Of a stretch of 64,000 nt of DNA, positions 32,655 to 43,331 are shown in pieces. The position numbers were made by a program, and so were the translations under genes. The notes under the pieces are model-generated. The model saw nothing but the letters and a program-made list of their open reading frames with translations, was not told where the DNA came from and did no database searches. This DNA comes from a bacterium. GTDB taxonomy: Bacteria; Hinthialibacterota; Hinthialibacteria; H5-UNCL2. The stretch lies in the NCBI GenBank assembly GCA_015075175.1, contig JABTUV010000001.1:124001-188000 (forward strand). The letters run 5' to 3'. The first letter of the stretch is position 1. Each line of letters opens with the position of its first letter.

Positions 32655-33667
32655 TCAGGGTTGAAGCAGTCGCAGCGGCCAGACGTTCTCAAGGAGGTCG
32701 CGGGCGTAAAGACAGGGTTGGCCGGGTCGTGCGACTCAGCCAGGCGGCAGGTCAGGCGGCGGATTTCGAGAAGCAGAGGCAGTCGGGCGGCCGCCTCGAC
32801 CAGGGCGGGCAGGGCGTCTGGGCCGAGCTTTCCCACGCGCAACCGCGGCAGGAAGGCGTAGGGCAGAGGCTGGCGTAGGTTGGCGTAGACGGACAGGTCT
32901 CCGTAGATGTCCAAGTAGGCGGCGGAGTCCATGTCTGCGAGGTTTGCGCCGCTCAGGTCGGACGTCTCGGCGACGTGCTGTGCCCACTCGACTTCGGTGC
33001 GAGCTTTCAGGGCTTGGCGCATCCCGGCGGTCCAACCGGTCAGGTCCTCGGGGCGGGCGCGCAGGCGGGGTTCGGCGGCCCGTCCGGCGCTCTCGGGCAG
33101 GGCGATTTCGACCGTGGGCGGCTTCGGACCCATGTTCAAGAGACGGTCGCGCAGGCTGGGAAGGTCCGGCGCGGAACCGCGATGCAGGATCAAGCGTGCT
33201 CCCAGCTCCAGGTTCGTCTCCATCAGACGCCGCAGCGCCGCCATCTGCCCGGCGAAGGCGCCCGGCCGGCCCACGAACTCGTCGTGCGTTCGCTCCTGCC
33301 CGTACCAATTCATGATGACGCCCGCCACCCCCGCTTGGGCGAGGCGAGTGATATGGCCTTCCGGGCAGGACACGAGTCCCTCGCCATTGGTGGTCAGCAT
33401 GTACGGAACGTCCGGCAGGACGAGGTCGCCGCCCAGGAGCCGCTCTTGCACCTGCACGAAGTCGGGATGGCGGGTTGGCTCGTCCAAAACAGCTGCCACC
33501 ACGCTTGCGCCCGCCTGGCGCAGGGCGACGGCCTCGCGCAGAACCTTGCCGACCTCGCCGATGGGCATGACGGGCTGGCGCGGTCCGCCGTAGAGATGGC
33601 TGACGCCGAACGGGTCGGCGCTGGGCGCGGCGTGGAGGCGAAGATGAACGTATCCGGGTGGGGCCAT
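32655..33667 (-). CDS. Radical-SAM-like protein lacking cluster cysteines (frameshifted)
   Basis: About 337 residues. The layout is that of a radical SAM barrel: YVHLRLHAAPSADPFGVSHLYG where CxxxCxxC would sit, then VVAAVLDEPTRHPDFVQVQERL in place of the GGEP motif, then LPDVPYMLTTNGEGLV. No cluster-binding cysteine triad is present, so it should not bind the SAM [4Fe-4S] cluster. The open frame continues past a shift near 32700, but the native end is ARDLLENVWPLRLLQP (stop 32655). It lies just downstream of the glycosyltransferase. The function is unknown and the fold assignment rests on pattern resemblance only. Confidence 0.55.
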
Positions 33668-33763
33668 CTTAATCTCAATCGTAATGGTAACTGTTCATTT
33701 TACTCGTAATCGTCGTCAGGCTCGCAATCTCGATGTCCGCAACGGTGCGCGGTGCGCACCCTA
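33668..33763. repeat. GTAGGGTGCGCACC repeat at the glycosyltransferase stop
   Basis: On the minus strand TAGGGTGCGCACCGCGCACC begins with the TAG stop of the glycosyltransferase gene (33763-33761). The remaining AT-richer 70 bases hold no clear signal. Confidence 0.55.
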
Positions 33764-34995
33764 CGTTTCGAGCATCTCCGCAATGTGGCGCGCCAGCCGG
33801 CGATAGGTCCGATCGCGATTGAAGTCGCGGCGCGCGAGGGCGAAGGCGTTCTGGGCCAGGCGCTCGCGCAGAGGGGCGTCCTCGACGAGGCGGCGCAGGG
33901 CGGCGGCGAGCGCGGGCGCGTCGCCCGGCGGCACCAGGAGGCCGGTGTCGCCGTCGCGGACGACCTCGGGGATGCCGTAGAGGGGAGTCGTGACGACGGC
34001 GGCGCCGTGGGCCATGGCCTCCAGGACGACCACGGGCAGACCCTCGCGCTCGCCGGGCACGGGAAGCAGCGGCAGGGCAAGCACGTGCGCGGCGGCCATT
34101 TCCTCCAATACCCGCGGTCGGGGCAACATGCCTAACCAAGCGATGCGGTCGGCGATGTCCTCCCTTTTTGCCTGCGCGTACAAGTCGGAACCGGCCGGGC
34201 CGTCGCCCACGATCCGGCACTGGCAGGCGACGCCCTCGCGGGCCAGGTGCGCCAGCGCAGACAGGAGGGTAGGGAAGCCCTTGCCGCGCCGCAGTCGTCC
34301 GACCGCCAGGATGCGGAAGTCCGCGCCCTTGGTCGGGAGGCGCTCCGGCGCATCGACTCCGCAGCGGACCAGGTGGAAACGTTGGGCGAGCTCTTCGCCC
34401 AGGCGCTCGCGCAGATACAGCCGGCCGGCCTCGCTGACGGTCGTGCAGAAGACGGCGTCGCGGACAATGCGCGACAGCAGGCGCGGATGGGCCTCCAGGT
34501 CGAAACCGTGGCCCTCAAGGCCGAAGGGCACGTGCAGGAGCGAGGCGGCCACCCAGGCGGCGGTGGCGGGGGAATTGGCGAAGTGGGCGAAGAAGGCTGC
34601 CACCCCGGCGCGCTGCCCGCCAGGCGATCTGACAGGCGCGCAACAGCGCGTACAGGTCGCGGGCCAGCCGGGCGTGCGGCGCCCGTCGCCAGGATGGTCG
34701 CCAAGCGGGAGAAGAAGGCGCGCGGGTTGCGCCCCATCGCCCAAGCCACCCGCAGCCAGAAGCGCGGCATGAGCGGATGGATGGGATAACTCAAATGCTC
34801 GAACAGGCAGTGCGTATGCGGATGGATGATCTCGGGGCGGGGCGGGCGCAGGCTCCAAATGTAGACCTCCTGTCCGGCTTCTCGACAAGCCAGAAGCGCG
34901 TCGGCCACGAAGGTCTCGGAGGCGACTGGAAAAAGCGAGACGAGGTGGCCGACGCGCACGGCGGGCGCCGCGCCGGAAGGCGGTTTACTTTCCAC
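33761..34995 (-). CDS. GT4-family glycosyltransferase (frameshifted)
   Basis: About 410 residues. N-terminal VGHLVSLFPVASETFVADALLACREAGQEV matches colanic-acid-type GT4 enzymes. C-terminal half has FGLEGHGFDLEAHP, ILAVGRLRRGKGFPTLLSAL, GDGPAGSDLYAQA, then the E-x7-E motif in EREGLPVVVLEAMAHGAAVVTTPLYGIPEVV. At least one frame change lies between 34580 and 34720. The likely GTG start at 34995 overlaps the 32-residue gene upstream. It probably builds an exopolysaccharide or surface glycan; specificity is unknown. Confidence 0.8.
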
Positions 34996-35083
34996 CCCGG
35001 GTGCAATTGGGCTTCTTGCCGTGGTTGGCCTTTTTGCTTTTCCACCGCAACTTGCGGATTTCTCTGCGTTTGCCCGATGCCAT
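34985..35083 (-). CDS. 32-residue basic protein, possibly bL37-like
   Basis: ATG at 35083 behind a strong AAGGAGAG RBS encodes a 32-residue, Lys/Arg-rich protein: it begins MASGKRREIRKLRWKSKK and continues with ANHGKKPN and then a short basic tail. The ANHGKxPN end resembles the short ribosomal protein bL37, which I recall only approximately, so the call is tentative. The TAA at 34987-34985 is inside the start of the glycosyltransferase gene, so the two are coupled. Confidence 0.5.
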   Translation of the reverse strand: MASGKRREIRKLRWKSKKANHGKKPNCTRGGK

Positions 35084-35150
35084 GGGACTCTCCTTGGGTC
35101 TTCTCAAAGGCGGGCAACCTAGCAGAGCGGCCCGGCCATGTAAAGCTAAT

Positions 35151-35267
35151 GCGGAGTGCGGCCAGCTTGCTGCCGCGCCATGTGGAGTGCGGTGCTTGCT
35201 CCCTCGGTGGCGGCAAGCAGCCGCAGTCCAGAATCATGCGGCAGCAAGCAGCCGCAGTCCAGAGGCG
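35151..35267. repeat. Four copies of the GGAGTGCGGC/GGACTGCGGCTGC repeat
   Basis: Two direct-orientation copies (GGAGTGCGGCCAGCTTGCTG, GGAGTGCGGTGCTTGCTCCC) then two inverse ones (GCGGCAAGCAGCCGCAGTCC, GCGGCAGCAAGCAGCCGCAG). This fills the gap between the small basic gene and the SurA-like gene. Confidence 0.65.
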
Positions 35268-35291
35268 CGGCACCCGCCGCGGCGGACGCAA

Positions 35292-36014
35292 CTACGGTTT
35301 CAGGATGACCACCTGGGCGGCGGAGCGGCGCTCGGTGACCCACTTGTCGTACTCCTTCTCCTGCTTGAAGGAGATCATCCAGGCGCGCAACTTGTCTTTG
35401 ACTTCGTCCAGCGGGATGACCCGGCCGGAGGCGTCCGTCAACTGGCCGAGAGACTTGCGCTTTTCGTAGAGTTCGGCTACTTCCTCGTCGCTGACCTCGA
35501 CGGGATTCTGCGCCTTCCACTGCTCGGCCAGTTTGCGCACGGCCAGGTCGTCGGCCAGGCCGCGGCGATACTCCTGCGGGGTGAAGCGCAGGGAGGCGAT
35601 AACCTTCTGGTGCTCCTCCGGGGAGGCGAAGGTCTTCTCCAGGCGGGCGTAGAAGGCGTCAATCTCGGCGTCGCTGACGGCGATGTTTTGCTTGCGCGCC
35701 TCCAGGATTTGCACCTTGCGCTCGACCAGGTCGTCGAGGGCCTGGCGGCGCAGGCCGGTGCGCAGAAGGTCGCGGGGGGTGGTGGTGGCGGATTGGGGTG
35801 AGCGGGTCTGTTCGTTGACCAGTTGATCCAGGGCGCGCTCCAGTTCGACCTGGGTGATGGGTTCCCCGTCCACCACTGCGACCAGGTCGGACTCTCCGGC
35901 GGGCGTGGGCGCGGCGGGCGCCGGCGCACCCGCCGGCCCCTCGGAACAACCCCACAGCGCCGTCACGGCCAAGAGCAGGGCGGCGAACCCGAGCGTTTGG
36001 TACGATGCTAACAT
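35292..36014 (-). CDS. SurA-N-domain lipoprotein
   Basis: 240 residues. Start 36014 (MLASYQTLGFAALLLAVTALWGC) has a lipoprotein signal with a Cys after ALW, so it is probably membrane-anchored in the periplasm. VVDGEPITQVELERALDQL and LDDLVERKVQILEARKQNI are the SurA_N/trigger-type chaperone helices; no PPIase domain follows. It likely helps outer-membrane or secreted protein folding. The next gene (YicC) is divergent. Confidence 0.75.
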   Translation of the reverse strand: MLASYQTLGFAALLLAVTALWGCSEGPAGAPAPAAPTPAGESDLVAVVDGEPITQVELERALDQLVNEQTRSPQSATTTPRDLLRTGLRRQALDDLVERKVQILEARKQNIAVSDAEIDAFYARLEKTFASPEEHQKVIASLRFTPQEYRRGLADDLAVRKLAEQWKAQNPVEVSDEEVAELYEKRKSLGQLTDASGRVIPLDEVKDKLRAWMISFKQEKEYDKWVTERRSAAQVVILKP

Positions 36015-36182
36015 GAAGGACTCTCCGGGATGCTTCCACTGCATGAGATGACCTATTTGGAATCAAACTGAAGATACTGTCAAGCTGGTTTGTCGCGTTC
36101 GGGCGGCGAGCAGGCCCCTTGCCAAGGGCGACCTCCATCCCGTAGAGTGGCGTCTCAATCCCGGAAAGGACGGCTGATATTC

Positions 36183-37079
36183 ATGCTGCGATCCATGACC
36201 GGCTTCGGGCGCGCCGCAGGCGTGTTGGGGCGGCAGACCCTGGAGGTGGAAGTCAAATCGGTCAACCACCGGCATTGCGAGGTGAAGCTGGGGTTTCCGC
36301 GTAATTTCGCGGCCTTCGAGCTGCCGGCGACGGCGGCGGTGAGGGAGAAGATCGAGCGCGGGCGCATCGACGTGTACGCGCGGCTGTCGCGCAATCCGGA
36401 GACCGCGCCGGCCTTGCGCGTGGACCGCGGCATCGCCGCCGCCATCGTAGCGGAGGCCCGCAAACTCTCCGAGAGCCTTGAATTGCCCGAAGATCTCTCG
36501 CTTCTGTCCGTGATGCAGTTTCCTGGAGTACTCGTTTTTGAGGACGAGGCTCTGGATCCCGAGGAGGTGTGGCGCGATCTGCGAGCGGTGCTGGACCGGG
36601 CGCTGGATCAGTTGATCGTCAGCAAGTTGGCGGAGGGGGCGGCGCTGGCCGCCGAACTGGGCCGCCGGGTGGCGCGCCTGCGGGAACTGGCCGGTGTGAT
36701 TGAATCCCACCGCGAGGCCGTGATCGTCGAGTATCGCGACAAGCTGGCCGAGCGCATCCGCCAGCTGTCCGACAACGCCGCCTTGGACGAAAACCGCATC
36801 GCCACCGAGGCCGCCTTCTTCGCAGACCGCTGCGATATCACCGAGGAGGTGGTCCGATTTCGCACCCACCTGGCGCGTTTCGAGGAGCTCTTGGCCGGGG
36901 GCGGGAAAAAGGGGCGATACGAGTCGGTGGGACGGGCGCTGGACTTCGTGGTGCAGGAGCTCCTGCGCGAGGCCAATACCATGGCCTCCAAGTCCAGCTC
37001 CATGCAGATCATCGCGCCGGCGCTGGAGATGAAGGGCGAGATCGAGAAGATCCGCGAGCAGGTTCAGAACGTGGAGTGA
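36183..37079 (+). CDS. YicC/YloC-family endoribonuclease
   Basis: 298 residues. N-terminal MLRSMTGFGRAAGVLGRQTLEVEVKSVNHRHCEV is the family's fingerprint. The C-terminal EEVVRFRTHLARFEELLAGGGKKGRYESVGRALDFVVQELLREANTMASKSSS is likewise conserved. YicC is a stress-related endoribonuclease. Adjacent to guanylate kinase downstream, the classic yicC-gmk order. The start 36183 is chosen over 36090 because MLRSMTGFG is the conserved start. Confidence 0.9.
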   Translation: MLRSMTGFGRAAGVLGRQTLEVEVKSVNHRHCEVKLGFPRNFAAFELPATAAVREKIERGRIDVYARLSRNPETAPALRVDRGIAAAIVAEARKLSESLELPEDLSLLSVMQFPGVLVFEDEALDPEEVWRDLRAVLDRALDQLIVSKLAEGAALAAELGRRVARLRELAGVIESHREAVIVEYRDKLAERIRQLSDNAALDENRIATEAAFFADRCDITEEVVRFRTHLARFEELLAGGGKKGRYESVGRALDFVVQELLREANTMASKSSSMQIIAPALEMKGEIEKIREQVQNVE

Positions 37080-37083
37080 AGCG

Positions 37084-37671
37084 GTGAGGCGATTCGTGCC
37101 GGTCCCCGTGGTCATTTCGGGCCCGTCGGGAGTGGGCAAGAACACCGTGCTCGGTCGGATTCTGGCGACCTGCCCGGAGACGGCCTATTGCCTTTCGACC
37201 ACCTGTCGTCCGCCGCGGGGTGGGGAGCGGGACGGCGTGGATTATCACTTTCTCACCCGCCCGGCGTTCGAGGCGGCGGTGGCGGCGGGGGAGTTCGTCG
37301 AGTGGGCGGAGGTGCATGGGCAGCTCTACGGCACGCGGCGGGCGGACCTGGAGGCGCATCTCTCCGCGGGCCGGGACGTGCTCCTGCAGAAGGACGTGCA
37401 GGGGGGGATGGCTCTTTCCGCCGCCTATCCCGAGGCGTTGCTCATCTATCTTCTGCCTCCCAGCTGGGAGGAGTTGGAGCGGCGGTTGACCGGACGGGCG
37501 ACCGACGAGCCGAACGAGATCGCCCGCCGGCTGGAGACCGCCCGCCGCGAGAACGAGATGGCGCGGCATAACACGCACTGGGAGGTCAACGACGCGCTGG
37601 AAGAGACGATCACGGCGGTGCAACACATCATCCTGGGCGACCGCTACCGGAAAATTAGGGTCAGCGCCTAA
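37084..37671 (+). CDS. gmk: Guanylate kinase
   Basis: 195 residues from a GTG start 4 bases after YicC. P-loop ISGPSGVGKNTVL, TTCRPPRGGERDGVDYHFLT, EFVEWAEVHGQLYGTRRADLEAHL and the NTHWEVNDALEETI C-terminal helix are canonical. It phosphorylates GMP. The last residues RKIRVSA and the TAA are encoded by an inverted repeat element, so the original C-terminus may have been displaced or extended. Confidence 0.92.
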   Translation: MRRFVPVPVVISGPSGVGKNTVLGRILATCPETAYCLSTTCRPPRGGERDGVDYHFLTRPAFEAAVAAGEFVEWAEVHGQLYGTRRADLEAHLSAGRDVLLQKDVQGGMALSAAYPEALLIYLLPPSWEELERRLTGRATDEPNEIARRLETARRENEMARHNTHWEVNDALEETITAVQHIILGDRYRKIRVSA

Positions 37672-37736
37672 TTTTCCCCGGAATGCAGGAAGGACAAGCC
37701 AATGCATCGGGAAAATTAGGCGCTGACCCTAATTTT
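37651..37736. repeat. Perfect 25-bp inverted repeat between gmk and pilT
   Basis: AAAATTAGGGTCAGCGCCTA... at 37651-37675 is repeated in the opposite orientation at 37712-37736. Each arm is itself nearly palindromic (AAAATTAGG against CCTAATTTT). It encodes the last residues and stop of gmk and ends 15 bases before the PilT start. Confidence 0.75.
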
Positions 37737-37751
37737 CGGGGGAGGTGCGTC

Positions 37752-38841
37752 ATGGAGCTGGTGGAGATTCTCAAGAAGACGGCGGAAAAGGGGGCGTCGG
37801 ACCTGCACTTGAAGGTGGGCAGCCCGCCCAACGTGCGCGTGGACGGCGAATTGGAGCCGTTGGACCTGCCCGTGCTCATGCCGGACATGACCGAGGCGCT
37901 GGTGCTGGAGATGCTGCCGGCGCGCTTTGAGGGCAAGTTCCCGCACAGCGGCAGCGTGGACTTCGCCTACGGGGTGCCCGGGGTGGCGCGCTTTCGCGTC
38001 AACGCCGTCCGCCAGCGCGGCAGCATCTCCGCCGTCCTGCGCCTGGTGCGCTCCGACATCCTGCCCTTCGACCAGTTGGGCCTGCCGCCGATTCTCCAGA
38101 AGCTAGCCGAAAAAGAACGCGGCATGGTGCTCATCACGGGCGTGACCGGCTCCGGCAAGTCCACCACCCTGGCCAGCATGATCGATTACATCAACCATAG
38201 CCGCTCGGCGCACATCGTCACCATCGAGACCCATCGGTATCTTTATCAGGACGACAAGTGCCTCATCAACCAGCGCAGGCTGGGCATCGACTTCTGAGGA
38301 CTTCGCCGACGCGCTCAAGCGCGTCCTGCGCCAGGACCCGGATATCATTCTGATCGGGGAGATGCGCGACCGCGAGACCATCCAGGCCGCCATCAAGGCG
38401 GCGGAAACCGGGCACCTCGTCTTTTCCACCCTGCACACGGCGGACTCGGTGCAAACGGTGGACCGCATTTTGAAGTACTTCGACGCGACGGAGCAGGAGC
38501 TGATCCGCATGCAGTTGTCGCTCAACCTGCAAGGGGTGGTGAGCCAGCGGTTGTTGCGTAAGGCGTCCGGCAAGGGCCGGCTGCCCGCGGTGGAAGTGCT
38601 GGTCAACACGCCGATCGTGCAGAAACTGATTTTCGAGGGGCGGACGAAAGACCTTAAGGACGCGGTGAAGAATCGTGAGGACGGGATGCAGACGTTCGAC
38701 CAGTGCCTCCTGGAGTACGTGCAGAAGAAGCAGGTTACGGCGGAGGAGGCGCTCCTCAATGTGGACAATCGGGCGGCGTTCGTGCGCATGATGAAGGGCG
38801 GCTTCTCCGACAGCGACCGCGGGGGGAGCATTTTGCGGTAA
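37752..38841 (+). CDS. pilT: PilT-family twitching ATPase (frameshifted)
   Basis: About 363 residues. N-terminal region SDLHLKVGSPPNVRVDGEL, Walker A VTGSGKSTTL, Walker B region DPDIILIGEMRDRETIQAA, and the His box GHLVFSTLHTADS. The C-terminal half extends QLSLNLQGVVSQRLLRKA to the end. Frame changes near 38230 and 38290 disrupt the DPIEYL-type Asp box region; the real protein should read through. It retracts type IV pili. Stop TAA lies inside the GTAACGCCGGC repeat. Confidence 0.85.
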
Positions 38842-38925
38842 CGCCGGCGGGCGGATCGTAGTTGCATCCGCCGCGCGGATGCTGCGCCTCTGCGTACCGC
38901 CGGCATCCCTGCGGGCATGTGATAT
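38839..38925. repeat. GTAACGCCGGCG-family repeat after pilT
   Basis: TAACGCCGGCGGGCGG, then GCCGGCATCCCTGCGGGCAT. Same family as at 43186-43326 and 47989-48112. Confidence 0.5.
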
Positions 38926-39030
38926 GAAGTGCGGCGGCTTGCCGCCGCCGGATAGCTTCCGCGTCCCGTCGCGGCAGCAAGCAGCCGTAGTCCAGAAAAA
39001 AGGCGGCAGCAAGCTGCCGCAGTCCAGATA
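38925..39030. repeat. Three GGACTGCGGCTGC-type repeats before ftsH
   Basis: GAAGTGCGGCGGCTTGCCGC, then CGGCAGCAAGCAGCCGTAGTCC and CGGCAGCAAGCTGCCGCAGTCC. The last starts 4 bases after the TGA of ftsH on the minus strand. Confidence 0.6.
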
Positions 39031-39032
39031 CG

Positions 39033-40925
<1,893 letters not shown>

Positions 40926-41099
40926 CGACACTCCTTCGAACACGCTTGGGCGGGACGAGGTCGAAGATTCGACCGTACCCGGACCAAAGCAGTTGGGGTC
41001 AATTCTAGTGGAGTCAAGCCTCGAGCCGCGGGAAGACGGGTCTGGACAACCACGGTCACGGCCCAACTTCTCCGGCCTTGCGGCTCGATGTCGGGGCCA

Positions 41100-41375
41100 T
41101 CAAGTCTTCAGACCGATCCCGACCAGAAAGGTTTCAGCCGATTTGTCGCGCGAGGCCTTGGGCTTGATCGGCTTGGCGACGCGAAACCGGGCTTTGAAGG
41201 CCTGCATGAGCTGGCTGTAGCCGCTGCCGTGGAAGACCTTGGTCACGAGCGCGCCGTCCCGGGTGAGGTGGCGACTCGAAAAGTCGATCGCCAGCTCCAC
41301 CAGATCGGCCATCCGCGCCGCATCGGCCACCGCCACGCCACTGAGGTTGGGGGCCATTTCGACCGAAGGAGAAAT
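41100..41375 (-). pseudogene. rlmE: RlmE (FtsJ) 23S rRNA methyltransferase, C-terminal half only
   Basis: The frame reads [52 protein letters not shown]... and ends in [19 protein letters not shown]. It contains the SDMAPN-type motif, the KVF loop and the C-terminal Lys-rich end of RlmE. The N-terminal half with the SAM-binding GAAPG motif is missing. The break is exactly at a TTTCGACC palindromic element, and the next upstream gene is unrelated. In many bacteria rlmE precedes ftsH in the same operon, and that order is kept here. Confidence 0.8.
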
Positions 41376-41442
41376 CTTCCCGGCCGTTGCCGTCACGCGA
41401 GTGCGACACAGAAGATTTATACCTTAGGTCGAAATGTCAGTG
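41355..41442. repeat. CATTTCGACC mini-element with terminal inverted repeats
   Basis: Left CATTTCGACCGAAGGAGAAA... and right CATTTCGACCTAAGGTATAA in the complement, with about 25-base arms. Same family as at 30861-30963. It abuts the truncated end of the rlmE remnant. Confidence 0.65.
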
Positions 41443-41471
41443 GGGGGGCGTAAAGGCAATGCGGCTATCCG

Positions 41472-43130
41472 TCACCGGCGCGACAGGGTCATCTCGGAGA
41501 CGGAGACGCGGCCCCAGCGCGTGGCCAGGTGGTCGATGATGACGAGCGTGAGGTTGGCGGAATCGATGGGGCGCAGGTCCCAGTCGACGGGCACGCGGAC
41601 GGCGTCGTGGTTGCGGCCCCAGGCGCATTGCACCACGTCGCCGTACCGTCCGGCTTTCAGGTCGCGGTAGAGTTGGGCGGGGTCGGCCCGGTCCGGCAGG
41701 TCGGCGGCGCCCTCCAGGAGCAGGACTTCGGCCTGGCCGCCGGAGACGTTGAAGGCCAGCCGCAGGTTGCGGTCGTCGCATGGCAGGCGGCGCCAGAGGT
41801 ATCCCGTCGCCGCATCGCCCTCGTCCGTAAACGTGGTCAAGCGCCGGCCGTCCTCGGCGTCGAGCCACTGCGCGCACTCGGGTGCGCTGCGTTTCCAACT
41901 CTTGTCGCCGGGCGCGAGCGTGGCGCGCTTCTCCCGGCCCGGACGCATGGGCAGGGGCCGGCCGATCTCGGATTGCATCAAGACGACCTGGTAGGGATTC
42001 CAAGTGGAGAGCGTGTAGTAGAGGGTGCAGCGCTCCGCGTCGCCGCGGGTGAAGCGGTTGATGAGATAGGGGCCGTAAAGGCCGCCGGGGACGGCCTCTT
42101 TGCCGGGATCGGAGAAGCCGTCCCAGGGACCCAGCGAATCGGGCACGTGCATCCAGCGGGCCATGCCGCCGTCGGCGATGGGATCGACGATATGCCGGGG
42201 TGCGCTCCAGGGGCCCCACGGCGCGGTCGCGCTGCGCATGAGGACCCCCGCCGGCTTGACGGAGTTGTAGAGCACGATCCAGCGCTCTACCGGCGCGATC
42301 CAGTCGACCGAGAACTCTCCCACCTGGGGATCGGCGAAGAGGGCGATGGCGTCGCGCTCGTTTTCACTCCACACGGGAGCGCCTTCGCGGAAACCGGAAT
42401 AGTAGCGCATAGCCGACTTGTCCTCGATTCTCTCCGACGGGATGGCGGCCAGGTAGAGGTGGCTCTTGCGGTACTCTCCCGAGCCCCAGATGAGCACGAC
42501 CTTGCCGGAGGCGACGGGCAACCGGCCGGGATAGTCCACGGCGTCGACTTCGAGCATGTCCACGACCAGAAAGCGCAGGGTCTTCATGTCGTTGTTTTGG
42601 GCCACGGAGAGATCGTAGAGCAGCTTCCAGGTGCGGCCGTCGTCGTCGCTTTTGGCCAGCACGCTTTTGCCGATGATGGGCGGCACGGGCACGAAGCCGG
42701 TGGTAAACGAGACGTACATGCGGCCGGAGAGCGAGATGCCGCCGGTCGGCACCTCCATGGCACCGTGGCGGATGCCGGGCACGCGCAGGGGGACGAAGAG
42801 GCCGTCGTTCCCGACGGGGAAGTCGAGCGTGAGTCGGCGCGGATCGGTACTGTCGGAGAAGGCGAGGCAGTCGTCCAGAAAGCCGCCGCGTCCCACCGTG
42901 TCGCCGAAGAGGAAGCAGAGCCGGCCCCGATGCTCGAAGGAATGGCCGAGGTCGGTGCCGAAGACGCCGGCGGAGAGACCGGAGCGGGAGAGGGTGGGGC
43001 GTCGCAGGGGCGCGTCCACGTCGCCGGTTAATTGCAGCACTTTGCGGGTCGTGCCTGGATGATAGACGGGTTCGTCCGCCGCCAGATGGGCGGTGAGGAA
43101 AAGAGCGAGAGAGAAGGCGAGGGCGCGCAT
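41472..43130 (-). CDS. DUF4185 domain secreted protein
   Basis: 552 residues. Signal peptide (LAFSLALFLTAHLAA). VFGTDLGHSFEHRGRLCFLFGDTVG, PTGGISLSGRMYVSFTTGF, and LIWGSGEYRKSHLYLAAI are typical of DUF4185 (a five-bladed propeller-like fold). ERWIVLYNSVKPAGVLMRSATAPWGPWS follows. Members are found in carbohydrate-degrading loci; the activity is unknown. The start at 43130 (MRALAFS) is preferred to an upstream in-frame ATG in the repeat region. Confidence 0.72.
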   Translation of the reverse strand: MRALAFSLALFLTAHLAADEPVYHPGTTRKVLQLTGDVDAPLRRPTLSRSGLSAGVFGTDLGHSFEHRGRLCFLFGDTVGRGGFLDDCLAFSDSTDPRRLTLDFPVGNDGLFVPLRVPGIRHGAMEVPTGGISLSGRMYVSFTTGFVPVPPIIGKSVLAKSDDDGRTWKLLYDLSVAQNNDMKTLRFLVVDMLEVDAVDYPGRLPVASGKVVLIWGSGEYRKSHLYLAAIPSERIEDKSAMRYYSGFREGAPVWSENERDAIALFADPQVGEFSVDWIAPVERWIVLYNSVKPAGVLMRSATAPWGPWSAPRHIVDPIADGGMARWMHVPDSLGPWDGFSDPGKEAVPGGLYGPYLINRFTRGDAERCTLYYTLSTWNPYQVVLMQSEIGRPLPMRPGREKRATLAPGDKSWKRSAPECAQWLDAEDGRRLTTFTDEGDAATGYLWRRLPCDDRNLRLAFNVSGGQAEVLLLEGAADLPDRADPAQLYRDLKAGRYGDVVQCAWGRNHDAVRVPVDWDLRPIDSANLTLVIIDHLATRWGRVSVSEMTLSRR

Positions 43131-43185
43131 GGGGGAAGGATAGCGCAAGCGGGCGGCGGCGGGGAGCGAAATCGACCGGTACGTC

Positions 43186-43326
43186 GCCAGGGGTAGCGCC
43201 GGCATCCTGCCGGCTTGCGTGGGCGGCGTCCCGCCCCCACGGTTCGGGGGTTTTCGTGTTATGGCGTTGAAGCGTGTGGGCAAGATGCCCACACGCAAGC
43301 CGGCAAGATGCCGGCGCCACGGCGTT
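43186..43326. repeat. CCGGCATC-family palindromes
   Basis: GTAGCGCCGGCATCCTGCCGGC, then GCGTGTGGGCAAGATGCCCA and CAAGCCGGCAAGATGCCGGCG. Arms recur in opposite orientation around the gap between two genes. Confidence 0.6.
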
Positions 43327-43331
43327 GTGGG

